DNA of 64,000 nucleotides from Vitellaria paradoxa (lineage: Eukaryota; Streptophyta; Magnoliopsida; Ericales; Sapotaceae). Numbering within the stretch: position 1 is the first letter of the stretch; each line of letters begins with the position of its first letter. The stretch covers positions 39,348,862 through 39,412,861 of the forward strand of contig CM034233.1 of NCBI GenBank assembly GCA_019916065.1, in the 5' to 3' direction. Below, one piece after another: positions 47,871-58,955 of this stretch. Below the pieces are notes generated by a model that worked only from the letters and a program-made list of their open reading frames with translations, was not told the origin of the DNA and searched no databases. The position numbers were made by a program, and so were the translations under genes.

Positions 47871-48954
47871 CACTACAAGAAATGAGAGCTACAGTGATAA
47901 GTTTTTTGTGACAATAAAAAATAATGTCATAAATATATGGTATTTAGTAACAACATTTTTTTATTGTCACTGAAAATATATTTTAAGATTATTTTTGTGA
48001 CAAGTAATATAAATTGTCACTGAAACATTAATATTCAGTGACAAAAATATTTTATTGTCACTGAAATATTAATATTCAGTGACAAAGTTATTTTATTGTC
48101 ACTAAATTTTGACACTAAAAGTTATAAAAAAATTGACACCAAAAAATTTACTCTTTTGGTGGAATTAAAATTTTTTTATTGTGACAAATTTTATTTTTCA
48201 TCACTGAAAATATTTAGTGACAAATTTTATTGTCACACTACAACAAAAAATTACAAAAAAAAATTAAAATAATTAAATAAAAATAATAAAAATTTTATCA
48301 CTTTTCCCGACTAATTGGTTGGTAAAGGTGAACTTTTCTTGACCAATTGGTGGGCAAAAGTGATACATTTTGTTTATATATATATAAATATGTAAAATAT
48401 ATATACAAATGAAAACTTGGCCTAGTGGCCAAACACACCAGCTTCCAAAGAGATGGCATGAGTTTGAGTCTCACCAACAACAATAACAAAAATCTTAAAA
48501 ATATAGAGCCGACACGTGGACTAATAATAGGTTAACATGTGGCCCAATCATAGATCAACACGTGGCACAACACAAGGTGCCATGTGACATGATGACATGT
48601 TAGCAAATGATGTCACGTGGCACCACATTTAAATTTTTATTTTGGAAAAATAGAAAAAAATTATAGTGACAACTTTATAGGATTTTGTGATAAGATTTTA
48701 TGTTACTAAATAGATTTATTAGTGACAGGTTTAGTTGTCACAAAAAAATAATTCTTTTGTGACAACATGCACTTGTTACTAAAAGTTAAGTTTTAGTGAT
48801 AATGACAAATTGTCGTCACGTTAGGTTTTAGCAACGGGACTATAGGTGACAACGTTCAGTTGTCACTGATATCGTTACTAAAAAGTTTTTGTGACAAGGG
48901 CCAAACTTTCAGTGACAACTTGTGTTGTCACTGTAAACACATTTTCTTATAGTG
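47871..48954. mobile_element. Non-autonomous CACTA (EnSpm-type) transposon
   Basis: The left terminus CACTACAAGAAAT and right terminus ATTTTCTTATAGTG are inverted repeats of the CACTA type. TAG is duplicated on both sides (47868-47870 and 48955-48957), and the uninterrupted LTRs show the single TAG. Subterminal regions are dense in TTGTCACTGAAA-like units in both orientations, as expected for transposase-binding subterminal repeats. It is 1084 bp with no transposase. It holds a long hairpin (48296-48365) and a tRNA-like segment (48418-48472). Confidence 0.9.
48414..48485 (+). other. tRNA-like segment (A-box/B-box) within the CACTA element
   Basis: TGGCCTAGTGG (48418-48428) fits the pol III A-box consensus TRGYNNARNGG. 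GAGTTTGAGTCTC (48460-48472) resembles a B box, at a tRNA-like distance. It is not a folded full tRNA; it could be the head of a tRNA-derived SINE or an acquired tRNA-like fragment. Confidence 0.35.
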
Positions 48955-49850
48955 TAGCCCACAACATTGTGAGTGTATAGGTTACCCGTGACCTTGGATT
49001 GTGATGCTAAACGATGGCGTTTGGTTTACCGTTTCCGTTGGATCTGGACCCATAAAAGATGGTGTTGTGTATGGACCCAACCCCCGATAATTTGTGTGAC
49101 TATGGTTGTCTGATGGATTGATGGAAAGTGATAATGTGGATGTGGATATGTGATTGAATGTTGAATATATGATAAGGTGGTATGGAATGTGATTATGATT
49201 AAACATCAAAGCGATAATTGAAATGTGATTTGAACCAATAAATGAAATTTCAAAGATTAAGTATTAATTGGAATTCAATCCTTCTTATGATATTGTTGTG
49301 TGAAAATGTATATATTCTAAATTGGTTATGTAGTTATGTTGACAAACTGTTGTGGCTCTAGAACATATTGAGATAACTAGATACACCATGAATAGCATGC
49401 ATGTTTGGAATACATATCATATATGTTTGTTTGAGACATCGTGGGCACAAGTAGACCCATGCTCACGTCCCTACAGAATTTGATGCAGGTACAGGCCATA
49501 ACAATCAGGTGGGCTAATGGGGTTGGATTATAAGGGTGTGCATGAGTCCTACCAAGCTTAGCAAAGCTCTTGGTCATTTAATTTAAATTTCTTTTGGAAA
49601 TGTAATATTGTACACTGCTAGACTCATTCAATTTGGTTGTAATGGCCTTAAGGCCAAAGTTATGTATTAATGGGAATAGTGTATGGAGTACGTGACTTGG
49701 CAATAGTCAAGGTTAAACTTACGTTATCTTATCTTATGTCTCGGGCTCACTAGTTTACATTGCGTTGCTCTGATAATGGGTTGGTTATGTTAGTGCATGT
49801 TATGTGTAATTATCACTCACCCCTCGGGTCGCGAGATCCGGGGCGTGACA

Positions 49851-51800
49851 GAAACCATTAAGCTCAACATTGATGCTCATTGAGAATGTAAGTAAGGAAA
49901 CACATGCTTTAACTCACTAAATAAGTTTAGCTAGAAAGCCCAACAACTCCTTAGCATCCCATAAAAACTCCCCCCTCACCAAGTCGTAAGCCTTCATAAG
50001 ATCAACCTTGAAAGCACACCTAGGGGAGCCTTTATTTCAATGATTCCCATGCATTAACTCCTAGGCAAGCAATATATTATCCAAAATTTGCCTACTCGCA
50101 ACAAAGGCTGCATGAGACTCATTAATAAGAGAAGGAAGAATCTGCTTAACTTGCTTCGCGAAGATTTTTGTAACGCACTTGTAGATGGTATTACAGCATG
50201 AGATAAGTCTAAAATCCTTAACCATGGTAGGATTCGGGATTTTAGGGACTAGAGCAATAATAGTAGCATTAGCCTCCTGTAATAAAATACCTAAGCCAAA
50301 GAATTCCTTGACGGCATTAATAATATCATTCCAACAATACTCCAAGCCTTCTGAAAGAAACAATCGTTCAATCCATCTGAACCAAGAGCCTTATTCGGGT
50401 GCAAGCTACAAAACACTGAAGTAATCTCCTCAGTAGTCATTAGAGCATCCAACATACCATGTAAAGGCTCATCAACCGAATTACCAAGATATTATTAGAG
50501 AATAGACTTACCCGGATAGCTCAAAGAATATTCACACCCTAATGACTTCTGATAAAAGCCAATAATCTCAGCCTTAACTTCCTTCTTATCATGGAGCATC
50601 ATACCATCCTCTTTTTGAATACAAATTAACTTATTAATATTATTCCTACTCTTGATAGAGTTAAAGAAAAAAGAGGAATTTTGATCACCTTCCTTAAGCC
50701 ATTGAGTACGACTTTTCTGCTTAGCTGAACTCTCTTCACATTTAGAGACTTCATGTAGCCTAGACAAACAATCAGCTTCCTTCACCAACAAATCATCATT
50801 AGGACTACAAGTAGCAATTTTCTCCTAATAAGAATACAACTCATCATGGATGGAGCAATAGAAGCATTATGGGCAGCCCTCTTTTCGACAATAAAAGAAT
50901 TCAAAGCAAGTTTAACTTCCTTGAGTTTCTTATAAACCTAGTACATTAAATAACCATTAAAATTCTTACTCCGAGTAGCTTGAATGAGATGCAAGAATTC
51001 ATCAAAATTGGACCGATAGTTACAAAACTTAAATGACTTTTTACCCACATGCAAATTAATTCCAGCCTCACTGATAATAAGAGTATGATCTGAAATACCA
51101 TAAGAGTATGATCTGAAATACCATAGGACCGAAAATCAGCATAAGAATAACAAAACATAGACATCCAAGCACTATTTATCAAGGCATAATCCAATTTACA
51201 CATAATATCACTCCTCCCCTTCCTCCAAGAATACAAAATACCATGAAACCACAAGTCATCCAATGCTACAGCAATCAAAGTGTCATTACACTTCTCCATA
51301 TGTGAATTCAAGTGTCATTACACTTCTCCATATGTGAATTCCAATCAAAATAACCACCCCTTCTTTCATAAGGAAACCGAACAGCATTGAAATCCGCTGA
51401 CCATCCACTAAAGAACTATAAGAAATCAAATCAGCCCACAATTGCCGTCTATCATTCACTAAGTTTGCACCATAAATAAAGCAAATACTCAATTGAACGT
51501 TCACCCCTGACACCTTCAAAGAACAATGTAAGCTTTGATTTGTTTCATTTATCATATCGAGATGAGGCAAATGGGGATTCTACAACACCCAAATATGACC
51601 AGAGATATTAGAATTATAGTTACAAAGAAACTTCCATCCCTACATTAATCCATCTAAAAGACAATCTCTACTAGATTCTTTCATTTTAGTTTTAACCAGA
51701 CTAATGCATGACAAATTATGCCCATTTACTAAGCCAACAACTTCCCTTTATTTTAATGGAAAATTCAAACCCCCAATATTCCAACAACTATTTTAAGGAT
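49851..51800 (-). pseudogene. L1 LINE ORF2, endonuclease and first half of RT
   Basis: Reading the minus strand downwards: the endonuclease start WNIGGLN (about 51780; family WNIRGLN-like), SICFIYGANLVNDRRQLW (about 51470), LYSWRKGRSDIMCKLDYAL (about 51230) and GISDHTLMV (about 51110) with the catalytic SDH. Then SRTQWLKEGDQNSSFF (about 50710) and RT motifs ATIIALVPKIPNP with DFRLISCCNTIYK (about 50270-50190) and INESHAAFVASRQILDNILL (about 50120-50065). RT continues at 34910 beyond the chromovirus. Short tandem duplications (51090-51125; 51282-51345) and many stops disrupt it. Confidence 0.8.
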
Positions 51801-51979
51801 GGGAAATGTGATTGGCCTTACTAGTATCCCCAGCCAAAGCTGCATCATTCTTCCTTCTCTTTTCATAATTTTTAGCACCTTGTTGCCTCGTCGAATCCAA
51901 TTCATCTACTGCTAGTAGTTTGTCTCGTAATGGATTAGCACCAGGAGCCGAATTCATAACCATAACTTGGAAAATAGGA

Positions 51980-54076
51980 CAAGCTATAGAATCAACACCA
52001 CTGGAGTATAGACATTATCACCATTACCCAACTCATCCTCCAAACATTGGAAGGAGTTATGAGCTACAACACTAATATCTTCTTCTTTAAGAACCCGAGG
52101 CCTTTCACCCGAGACCATACCTAAAGGTTTAACATTCTGAATTGGATCTAAAACCTTCAAAGGAGATACACCACCTGTAGACACAATAAATACAGTGGCT
52201 TGAACTTGATCCTCAACCTTGGAAGTAGAGGCATCATAAGCCTTAGGAGAATAAACTACAACAGAAGTCATAGCAATAGCCTTTTTTTTAAAGGAGACAT
52301 TAACCCACCCATCCTTATGAGAGTGCTTCAGCTCTTTAGGTTGCCTTTGCTTCCATTTTGGCATCACAACCTTGGTACGATTCTTCTCCAAATGACCAAA
52401 AGATTTACACTTAGCACAAGAATGTGTAACCCACCCATATTCAACTTCAATAGAAGCAACTGAACCATTAGCCATTTCAAGTTCCACCTTATCTAAAATG
52501 AACTTTCAGCACTTACCTCAGTACATACTCAAGCAAAATTGATATGTTTTTTCTCCTCGGTCATTTGGTCCACAAATAAAGGCTTCCCAACAACAGCACT
52601 ATATAACTGAGCCCCTCATTCGTCCAGGCTTCAAGCGGCATATGATGAAAATTAACCCAAATAGGAATAGTTTTGAAAGCTTTTTTATTAAGAACTAAAC
52701 CTGGTCTCCATTTCTGTAAAATAATAGGCCTTCCAGCAAAATACCAAGGCCCTCCATTTAACACCTTAGACAAAGTAAACCCTTCCTTAAATCGAAAAAA
52801 TAAGAAGCCAAATCATTTGTAAGAACATCAAGAGTATTATCCTTGCCCAAAAAGCAAGAAGCATTTTGAAAAATCAAATTAAATGGCAACTTCTTATCAA
52901 TAAAATATCCCACCAAAGTATTATCCCAATGCCCAACTCCTTTAGAAAACACATCTAAAGGGGATTTCACACGTGTAACACCATTGATAACAGTCAATTT
53001 ATGATATTCCAGCTTCATCTTCGTATCATTTCTCCCTTTAACAGCCATAACCCACTCACCGAGACTAACACTAGAATTTGCACCACCCAACTTAACTCTA
53101 TGTGGAGGAGTAGAAGCCATTAGACTGGGAACCACATCCTCAATGCCCTCCACTTTACCAGCCCAGGATAAAGGCTTAGCAGGATGACCATTGGAATTTA
53201 TGGCAGATTGCTCACCATTATCTTTCAATTCCAATGAAACACATTTCACCTGACCATTTCCACCAATAAAACGATCACCCAACCTTAAATCCTTGACTCT
53301 TAAGAAAAGCCAATGCTGTATGTATTTGCTTGGACACTAAGTCAGATCGAGGAGAAGAATTTAAATCAGTAGATTGCACAGCTTGAGAACCTAAACCTTT
53401 ATAACCAGATTGTAAAGAAACCAATGCCGAATCAAGAAATTCAGATAATTGATCAACACCCTTGGGAATGGATTGTGAGAAATCATGAAGCTTACCACGA
53501 AAAGGAAAAGTTTCTAGATCTGAAAAATCCACTTGATCATGCTTGCACCGTTTGTTAATCTGATTTGCAACAACAATAGGACCACAAACCCTAGAACCAT
53601 CAATCTGACTCTCTACCAAAAAAGGCTTAGCCGAGTTATCAGCATGCATAGAAACCTTAGCCAAAGGCAACCCAGCAGAAGGAAGATAAACTCCGTCGTA
53701 TGCTCCATTAAAAACTCCATTACAAATCTCAAAACCAACCTTAGATCCATAAGCAATCCAAACTGCATCATGAATAACTGGAGAACCATTTACAACATTA
53801 AGAGAGCCATTCCCATTAGAACCACCACCATCTTTGCAATCTATAACCACCACAGAAACCCTAGCTAATTTCAAACACTTGGAAGGCAGATCGTAATCCA
53901 CACTATTACCTTTTGAATCCTCACAAACCATGCCATTCACAACTTAGTCGAATCAACTGCTTCCACCAATGAAGCTCTAGCTAAATCAGGTTTAAGAACC
54001 CTAGCCACCCCTTAAACATCATCCTTTGAAGCGCGACCAACATCTTTGCATCAAACTTCAAAACCCTAGACGCCAT
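51980..54076 (-). pseudogene. L1 LINE ORF1 (DUF4283 and CCHC type), broken
   Basis: ORF1 proteins coat LINE RNA. The probable start is ATG 54076 (MASRVLKFDAK), with an early stop. The longest frame, 53940-53275, is a low-complexity N-terminal region. After a frameshift near 53280 come PLSWAGKVEG, VIDKKLPF-like DUF4283 sequence (52920-52760), WYFAGRPIILQKWRPG and TIPIWVNFHHMPLEAW (52740-52610). A zinc-knuckle region follows (VEYGWVTHSCAKCKSFGHLEKNR, 52440-52370) and a C-terminal linker to 51984. The knuckle reads CX2CX4H and then Asn where Cys is expected. All features match plant L1 ORF1; it is a pseudogene. Confidence 0.8.
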
Positions 54077-54300
54077 GAATAAAATCAAAAAAGAAAAAGC
54101 CTTGAACGAAGAAGAAATTCTAGATAGAGAAACTAAAGACAGAGACTCTCATTATTTCACGGCTAAACCCAGTAAAAAGAGAGAAACTCTCATTATTTCT
54201 CTTACCTTGTTTATTTGTTTACTTAAGTTCCCAAAAAGGATACTTATTGCATTCAGCTTCACCCTTGAACGGTACATTCGTTCCATTCAACAACGTGAAC
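54077..54300 (-). other. Probable 5' UTR of the L1 LINE
   Basis: The segment between the ORF1 start and the Tat LTR is T/C-rich on the minus strand with GAGAAACTCTCATTATTTC-like repeats (54137 and 54183 on the plus strand). The exact LINE 5' end and its target duplication could not be found. Confidence 0.35.
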
Positions 54301-54817
54301 TGATAGAGGGGATCGGTCGGGATGGTCTGACCCGGTCGATTGATCGGTCGGTCAGGAACGATCTTGTCTTCCCTGACCGACCGAGCCGAGCTAAACTATT
54401 CACACTGCAATCGTGTAGTTAACTGCTCTCTAACACGCTCCATGATATCCGCCTAAAAATACTCTATTTGCTTAATAACGGATTGTATAACTAATTATGC
54501 AATATCCGCCTGGGGATCTGAGTGTACACGTGGCACGATTTGATTCGGTGAGAATTTGGATCCAATATGGCCCACTTGTATAGGGATTCATGCGGATCCT
54601 TCCCCCCTATATATATATACTTACGATGCAAGAAAGTGGTAAGGACTCAATCCTATAAAAGTTTTGTCATAACTCTGCCAAACTATTCTCTCATATACTC
54701 TGGTTTGCTGACTTAATCATCGGAGTTTCCTTGGCAGGCACCACACCGGTGTCAAGATAGGAATTCGGACTAGGCTCGGATCATCCACGCAGCTGGATCT
54801 GGTAAGGAGCATAATCA
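54301..54817 (+). repeat. 5' LTR of the Tat element
   Basis: Ends TGAT and ATCA, 517 bp. TATATATATATA lies at 54609-54620. A perfect 12-bp inverted repeat (CGGTCGGTCAGG 54345-54356, CCTGACCGACCG 54372-54383) lies in the U3 part. It has the family motif GGCAGGCACCACACCGG (about 54737). Confidence 0.8.
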
Positions 54818-54819
54818 GC

Positions 54820-54837
54820 TGGCGCCGTCCGTGGGAA
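54820..54837 (+). other. Tat primer-binding site
   Basis: TGGCGCCGTCCGTGGGAA begins two bases after the LTR end and is the usual form for Tat-type elements. The first nine bases would also pair with the 3' end of tRNA-Asp. Confidence 0.7.
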
Positions 54838-54878
54838 ACGACTTCCTTCATTAATTCCACCGTTTCTCAGTAATTTTT

Positions 54879-56330
54879 ATGGTCCAAACCAGATCCGGTT
54901 CTAATACTCAACCCCCAGCCGCGACGATGGAGAACCAAAACAATGAACGTATCACTGTTATGGAGAGGCAAATGCAAGAAATGATGATGACCATGCAGGC
55001 TTTCGTAGCCCAAAATCAGCTGTTGCTGCAGCAGAGAGATGTGCCCTCTGCCCCAAGCCAACCTCCTGTTGCCCCACCAACTAATGGGAATGATGTAGAG
55101 TTAAATGGTACAGCGCATGAAGAGGCCCCAACCGGGCCTCGACTGGCTTTTCCCAATGGAGTAGGGATCGTTGGCGAGAATGACATTTCCCATAAGCTAC
55201 CGGAAGCATCTCGAAGGAGGGAAAGGACCTTTGCGGCTGATATCTCACGTGGGGGCCTCCTCGAGGTCTCACGAATTGAAGGCACTAGCACCAGGGGCCT
55301 TTCTGCAAATCCTTGGGATGAACAGATTAAGGCCATGCATGCTCAGATGGAAGATGTCTTAGCAGCGGTTAGAGCCCCTCATCCGGTGGAGGGCTTAGTT
55401 GGAAATACTGATTCCCCATTCTCTCCCATGATAATGGCTCGTCCCTTGCTTTCCAAATTTAAAATGTCGGCACTCGACTCCTTCAATGGGTCTCAGGACC
55501 CACTTGATCACCTGGAGTCCTTTAAAACCCTAATGCTTATTCACGCCTACTCGGATGAGATTATGTGCCAGGTCTTCCCAGCAACACTGAAGGGCCCCGC
55601 ATGATTATGGTTTTCCAAGCTCAAGGCCGGCAGTATCACCACTTTTTCCCAGTTAAGTAAGCTCTTCGTTGGCCACTTCATTGGGGGACAAAGACAAACA
55701 TGACCGACCACCCATCTCCTTACAATCAGGCAAGGAAAAAGAGGAAGCCCTCAGGGACTATGTCAGCAGATTCAACAAGGAGATTCTAGAAGTAGACGAG
55801 GCTGACGATAAGGTTGTCATGACCGCTTTCATGAGTGGACCAGGGTCCCCTAGGTTCATGGCTTCATTGGTAAAAAAACCTCCAATTGACATGGCGGAAC
55901 TTATGTTTCATGCACAAAAATACATTAATGTGGAAGATGCCATGGTAGCCAAGAAAAGTAATGACAGGGTCGAAAGTTCAAGGATGGAGAAAAGAAAGCC
56001 AATTGACCCTGATACTATGAGAGTGAATAGGAGCTTCAGGACCTGGCGAACCAATAGTAGACCTGACAGGGGCCCCGAGCGATTCGATGATCGACAGGAT
56101 TTTACCCCCCTCAACACCAGGCTGGAAAATGTTCTGTATGAAATTCAGAATGATCTGGCCATACGCTGGCTGGAGAGATTGAAAACCCCCGTTGACAAGC
56201 GGTCTCGAACAAAGTATTGTAGGTTCCATCGAGACCACAGCCACGATACTGAAGACTGTTATAATTTAAAGTGACAGGTGGAGCAATTGATCCACTGGGA
56301 GCGACTTGGCCAATTCGTGGCCCGGAGGAA
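54879..56330 (+). pseudogene. Tat gag
   Basis: Start ATG 54879 (MVQTRSGSNTQPP) is followed by a coiled-coil-like Met/Gln-rich stretch (residues about 20-50) and a Pro-rich linker. The capsid region is residues about 185-300: DSFNGSQDPLDHLESFKTLM, a TGA at 55602-55604 in the Arg position of the KGPAR motif, LWFSKLKAGS, and then after a frameshift LTIRQGKEEALRDYVSRFNKE (about 55710). After it come MTAFMSGPGSP, KKPPIDMAELMFHAQKYINVED and the C-terminal CRFHRDHSHDTEDC pseudo-knuckle (about 56218-56260). A second TGA follows at 56272. Confidence 0.8.
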
Positions 56331-56535
56331 CTGGCAATAGACAAGGAGAACAGAGAACGCCTGAGCGACCGAACAACAGAAGGAGGAGCCTCGAGAGAGG
56401 AAGTCCCAATCGAGAAAGAACGAATGACGACCAATCGGAGAGATAAGGGTTATTTCTGGGGGTTTCACCGCAGGAGGGGAATCTTCAGTGGCTAGGAAAA
56501 AGTATGTACGAGAAACTAGCCGGCCTTGAGAGGTA

Positions 56536-58368
56536 TTGGCGATTGATCGACCCTCCAAGAAAATGAAGGCGGACAGCCAAACAATCACATTTACAGAAAA
56601 CGAGGCGAATGACTTGTGCCAACCACATGACGACCCATTGGTGATCTCGGCTATCATAGCCAATTTCAAAATATGGAGAATACTGGTAGATAGCGGAAGT
56701 TTGGCAGACATCATATATTGGAGGGCATTTGAAAAGATGAAGATCGGTCGAGACAAGTTACACGCAGTTTCTTCCTCTCTCGTCGGGTTTACTGGAGACA
56801 GGATTACTCCACTCGGATCAATCACACTGCCAGTTACCTTGGGGCACGAGCAACACAAAGCGACCAAGATGATTAATTTTTTAGTCGTGGACTGCCCATC
56901 AGCGTATAATGTGATCCTTGGTAGGACGGCCCTTAATCAATTTCAGGCTGTCACATCCACGTACCACCTTTGTATCAAGTTCTCGACCGAACATGAAGTG
57001 GGCTGTGTTAAAGGTGATCAGAAGGTTGCCCAAAAGTGTTACATGTCATCCCTGAAGGAGGACGCCCGAAGGGAAACCTTGGTGATAGATGGGCTAGAAG
57101 TAAGGGATGACCCGGAGGTAAGAAGAGGAGAGTCGGAAGGTGAAATGGAGGACGTGACCATAGGCCCGCCCGAACAAGAAAGAACAGTAAAGGTGGGTTC
57201 TGAGACAGCAGAACCGTTAAAAAGCCAAATAAAGGATTTTTTGCTGAAAAATGCAGATATCTTCGTGTCGTCCCACAAAGACATGCCAGGGATAGCCACG
57301 AGCATAATTGCCCATCGTTTGAGCATACACCCGACGGCCAGACCGGTGAAGCAAAAAAGGAGAACTTTCTACCCCGAGCGTAGCAAGGCAATCATTGAAG
57401 AGGTAGAAAAATTAATAAAGGTCAACTTCATCAGGGAAGTTCATTACCCTGCCTGGCTATTGAACGTGGTGATCGTGAAAAAGTCCAACGGCAAATGGAG
57501 AATGTGTGTAGATTTCACTGACCTCAATAAGGCTTGCCCGAAGGATAGTTTCTCGTTACCAAGCATTGACCTCCTGGTTGATTCAACTGCAGGCCACGAA
57601 CTTTTATCCTTTATGGATGCCTTTTTAGGGTATAACCAAATCAAGATGGCCGAACAAGATCAAGAACACACGGCATTCATAACCGATCAGGGATTGTATT
57701 GTTACAACGTCATGCCGTTTGGGTTAAAGAATGTAGGGGCGACATATCAGAGGTTGATGAACAAGATGTTGGCAGGATCAATTGGTAGGAATGTTGAAGT
57801 CTACGTCAATGATATGTTGGTAAAAAGCAAGAAGGTAGGCTCCTCTGTTTCTGACTTGCAAGAGACATTCAACACTTTGAGGAAGTACGGCATGAAACTC
57901 AATCCAGCTAAGTGCGCATTCGGTGTGGCGTCGGGTAAATTTCTCGGCTTTATGGTCTCTAGCCACGGAATAAAAGCAAACCCTGAAAAAGTGCGAGCAA
58001 TAATGGACATGAAGCCACCAAGAACGACTAAGGATGTGCAAAAGTTAGCAGGACGGGTAGCCGTGCTCAATAGGTTTATTTCCCGATCGATCGATAAATG
58101 CCATCCATTTTTCAAAGTACTTCGGAAAGCCTTTGAGTGGACAACAGAATGCGATGAAGCCTTTTTGCAACTAAAGCAGTATTTGGGATCAGTACCCCTC
58201 CTCAACCGAACTGTCCCAGGGGAAGAACTTTTCTTGTGTCTCTCTATCTCTGCCACAGCTGTGAGTTCCGCGCTTGTAAGAGAAGAAGAAGGTGTACAAA
58301 AGCCAGTTTACTACACAAGTAGGGCCCTATGGGAGACGAAGAGCGTTACCCAAAAATGGAATTGTTAG
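56536..58368 (+). CDS. Tat protease-reverse transcriptase-RNase H frame, 610 codons, RT active site mutated
   Basis: This is the longest open frame in the window. Protease: LVDSGSLADI (about residues 52-61) and YNVILGRTAL. RT: HRLSIHPTARPVKQKRR (about residue 262), FIREVHYPAWLLNVVIVKK, WRMCVDFTDLNKACPKDSF, DQEHTAFITDQGLYCYNVMPFGLKN. The catalytic box is YVNDMLVKS: the family's YVDD has lost its first Asp (AAT at 57808-57810, a G-to-A change), which should abolish polymerase activity. GYNQIKM, LNPAKCAFGV and FLGFMVS follow. The RNase H start (LFLCLSISATAVSSALVRE) is followed by a frameshift at about 58330, so it is not complete. Translation of the 610 codons may be possible, but the enzyme would be inactive. 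Confidence 0.85.
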   Translation: MAIDRPSKKMKADSQTITFTENEANDLCQPHDDPLVISAIIANFKIWRILVDSGSLADIIYWRAFEKMKIGRDKLHAVSSSLVGFTGDRITPLGSITLPVTLGHEQHKATKMINFLVVDCPSAYNVILGRTALNQFQAVTSTYHLCIKFSTEHEVGCVKGDQKVAQKCYMSSLKEDARRETLVIDGLEVRDDPEVRRGESEGEMEDVTIGPPEQERTVKVGSETAEPLKSQIKDFLLKNADIFVSSHKDMPGIATSIIAHRLSIHPTARPVKQKRRTFYPERSKAIIEEVEKLIKVNFIREVHYPAWLLNVVIVKKSNGKWRMCVDFTDLNKACPKDSFSLPSIDLLVDSTAGHELLSFMDAFLGYNQIKMAEQDQEHTAFITDQGLYCYNVMPFGLKNVGATYQRLMNKMLAGSIGRNVEVYVNDMLVKSKKVGSSVSDLQETFNTLRKYGMKLNPAKCAFGVASGKFLGFMVSSHGIKANPEKVRAIMDMKPPRTTKDVQKLAGRVAVLNRFISRSIDKCHPFFKVLRKAFEWTTECDEAFLQLKQYLGSVPLLNRTVPGEELFLCLSISATAVSSALVREEEGVQKPVYYTSRALWETKSVTQKWNC

Positions 58369-58955
58369 CTTTCGCTTTGGTAACGGCATCTAGGCGCCTA
58401 CGAGCCTATTTCCAAGGCCACACCATTGTGGTCCTCACAGATCAGCCCTTAAAGAATGTCCTACACAAACCGAAAACTTTGAGCAGGCTAGTGAAATGGT
58501 CCGTCGAGCTAAGCCAGTTTGACATCCAGTACAGACCAAGAGTAGTAATAAAGGGGCAAGTAGCAGCGGACTTCATTGTTGAATTTACAACCCAACCTGA
58601 TGAACCGCCCGAAGTTACAGGCAACGATCAATTGTGGACACTCCATGTGGATGGCTCCTCTACTCGCCATGCAAGTGGTGCAGGTATCATTCTGACTTCC
58701 CTCGACAGTCAGAAATTCAACTATGCCCTACGCTTCCAGTTCCCTGCATCTAACAACGAAGCAGAATATGAGGCCCTACTAGCTAGACTCCAGATCGCTC
58801 AGCGAATGGCCGCACAGCAGCTTAAGGTATACAGTGACTCACAGCTTATCGTAGAACAAATGCAGGGAGATTATGAGACAAGAGACGCGCACATGGCTGA
58901 ATACTGCCAGAGTGCAATCACTCTTTCTCAAAAGTTCACAAAGTTCCAGCTGTAG
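58329..58955 (+). pseudogene. Tat RNase H end plus archaeal-type second RNase H
   Basis: In the next frame EERYPKMELLAFALVTA and HTIVVLTDQPLKNVLHK (58340-58470) finish the first RNase H. A connector follows (FDIQYRPRVVIKGQVAADFIVEFT), then the second, archaeal-type domain, with LWTLHVDGSSTRHASGAG (Asp about 58648), NNEAEYEALLARLQIA (Glu about 58760) and VYSDSQLIVEQ (Asp about 58834). All visible catalytic acidic residues are present. This extra domain is diagnostic for Tat elements. A stop (58953-58955) follows. Confidence 0.85.

Larger units (their letters stand above)
34911..49850 (+). mobile_element. Tekay/Del-like chromovirus (Ty3/gypsy) with two secondary insertions
   Basis: The order is LTR, PBS, an extra ORF, gag, protease, RT, RNase H, integrase, chromodomain, PPT and LTR. 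Flanking pentamers GTAAC (34906-34910) and GAAAC (49851-49855) agree at four of five bases. After removing a solo LTR (42872-45501 with its duplication) and a CACTA element (47871-48954 with its duplication) it is about 11.2 kb. The pol domain order, the C-terminal chromodomain and the long LTRs point to the Tekay (Del) lineage. At least eight stops interrupt gag-pol, so it is non-autonomous now. Confidence 0.85.
46056..49850 (+). repeat. 3' LTR of the chromovirus, interrupted by a CACTA element
   Basis: It runs from TGTAATACC to GGGCGTGACA. The total of 3795 bp includes the 1084-bp CACTA element at 47871-48954 and its 3-bp duplication. The rest (about 2.7 kb) matches the 5' LTR, apart from an extra tandem duplication (47489-47692). 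Confidence 0.9.

Noticed and set aside
47880..48240. Regular TTGTCACTGAAA repeats as a CRISPR or satellite
   Set aside because: They occur in both orientations near CACTA ends; they are subterminal repeats of that transposon.
48414..48485. Functional tRNA gene
   Set aside because: A and B boxes are present but no acceptor stem or cloverleaf can be formed convincingly.
53533..53868. 111-codon plus-strand frame
   Set aside because: It is the complement of LINE ORF1 and has no motif of its own.
57008..58256. Minus-strand frames of 87-151 codons
   Set aside because: They are shadows of the long Tat pol frame.
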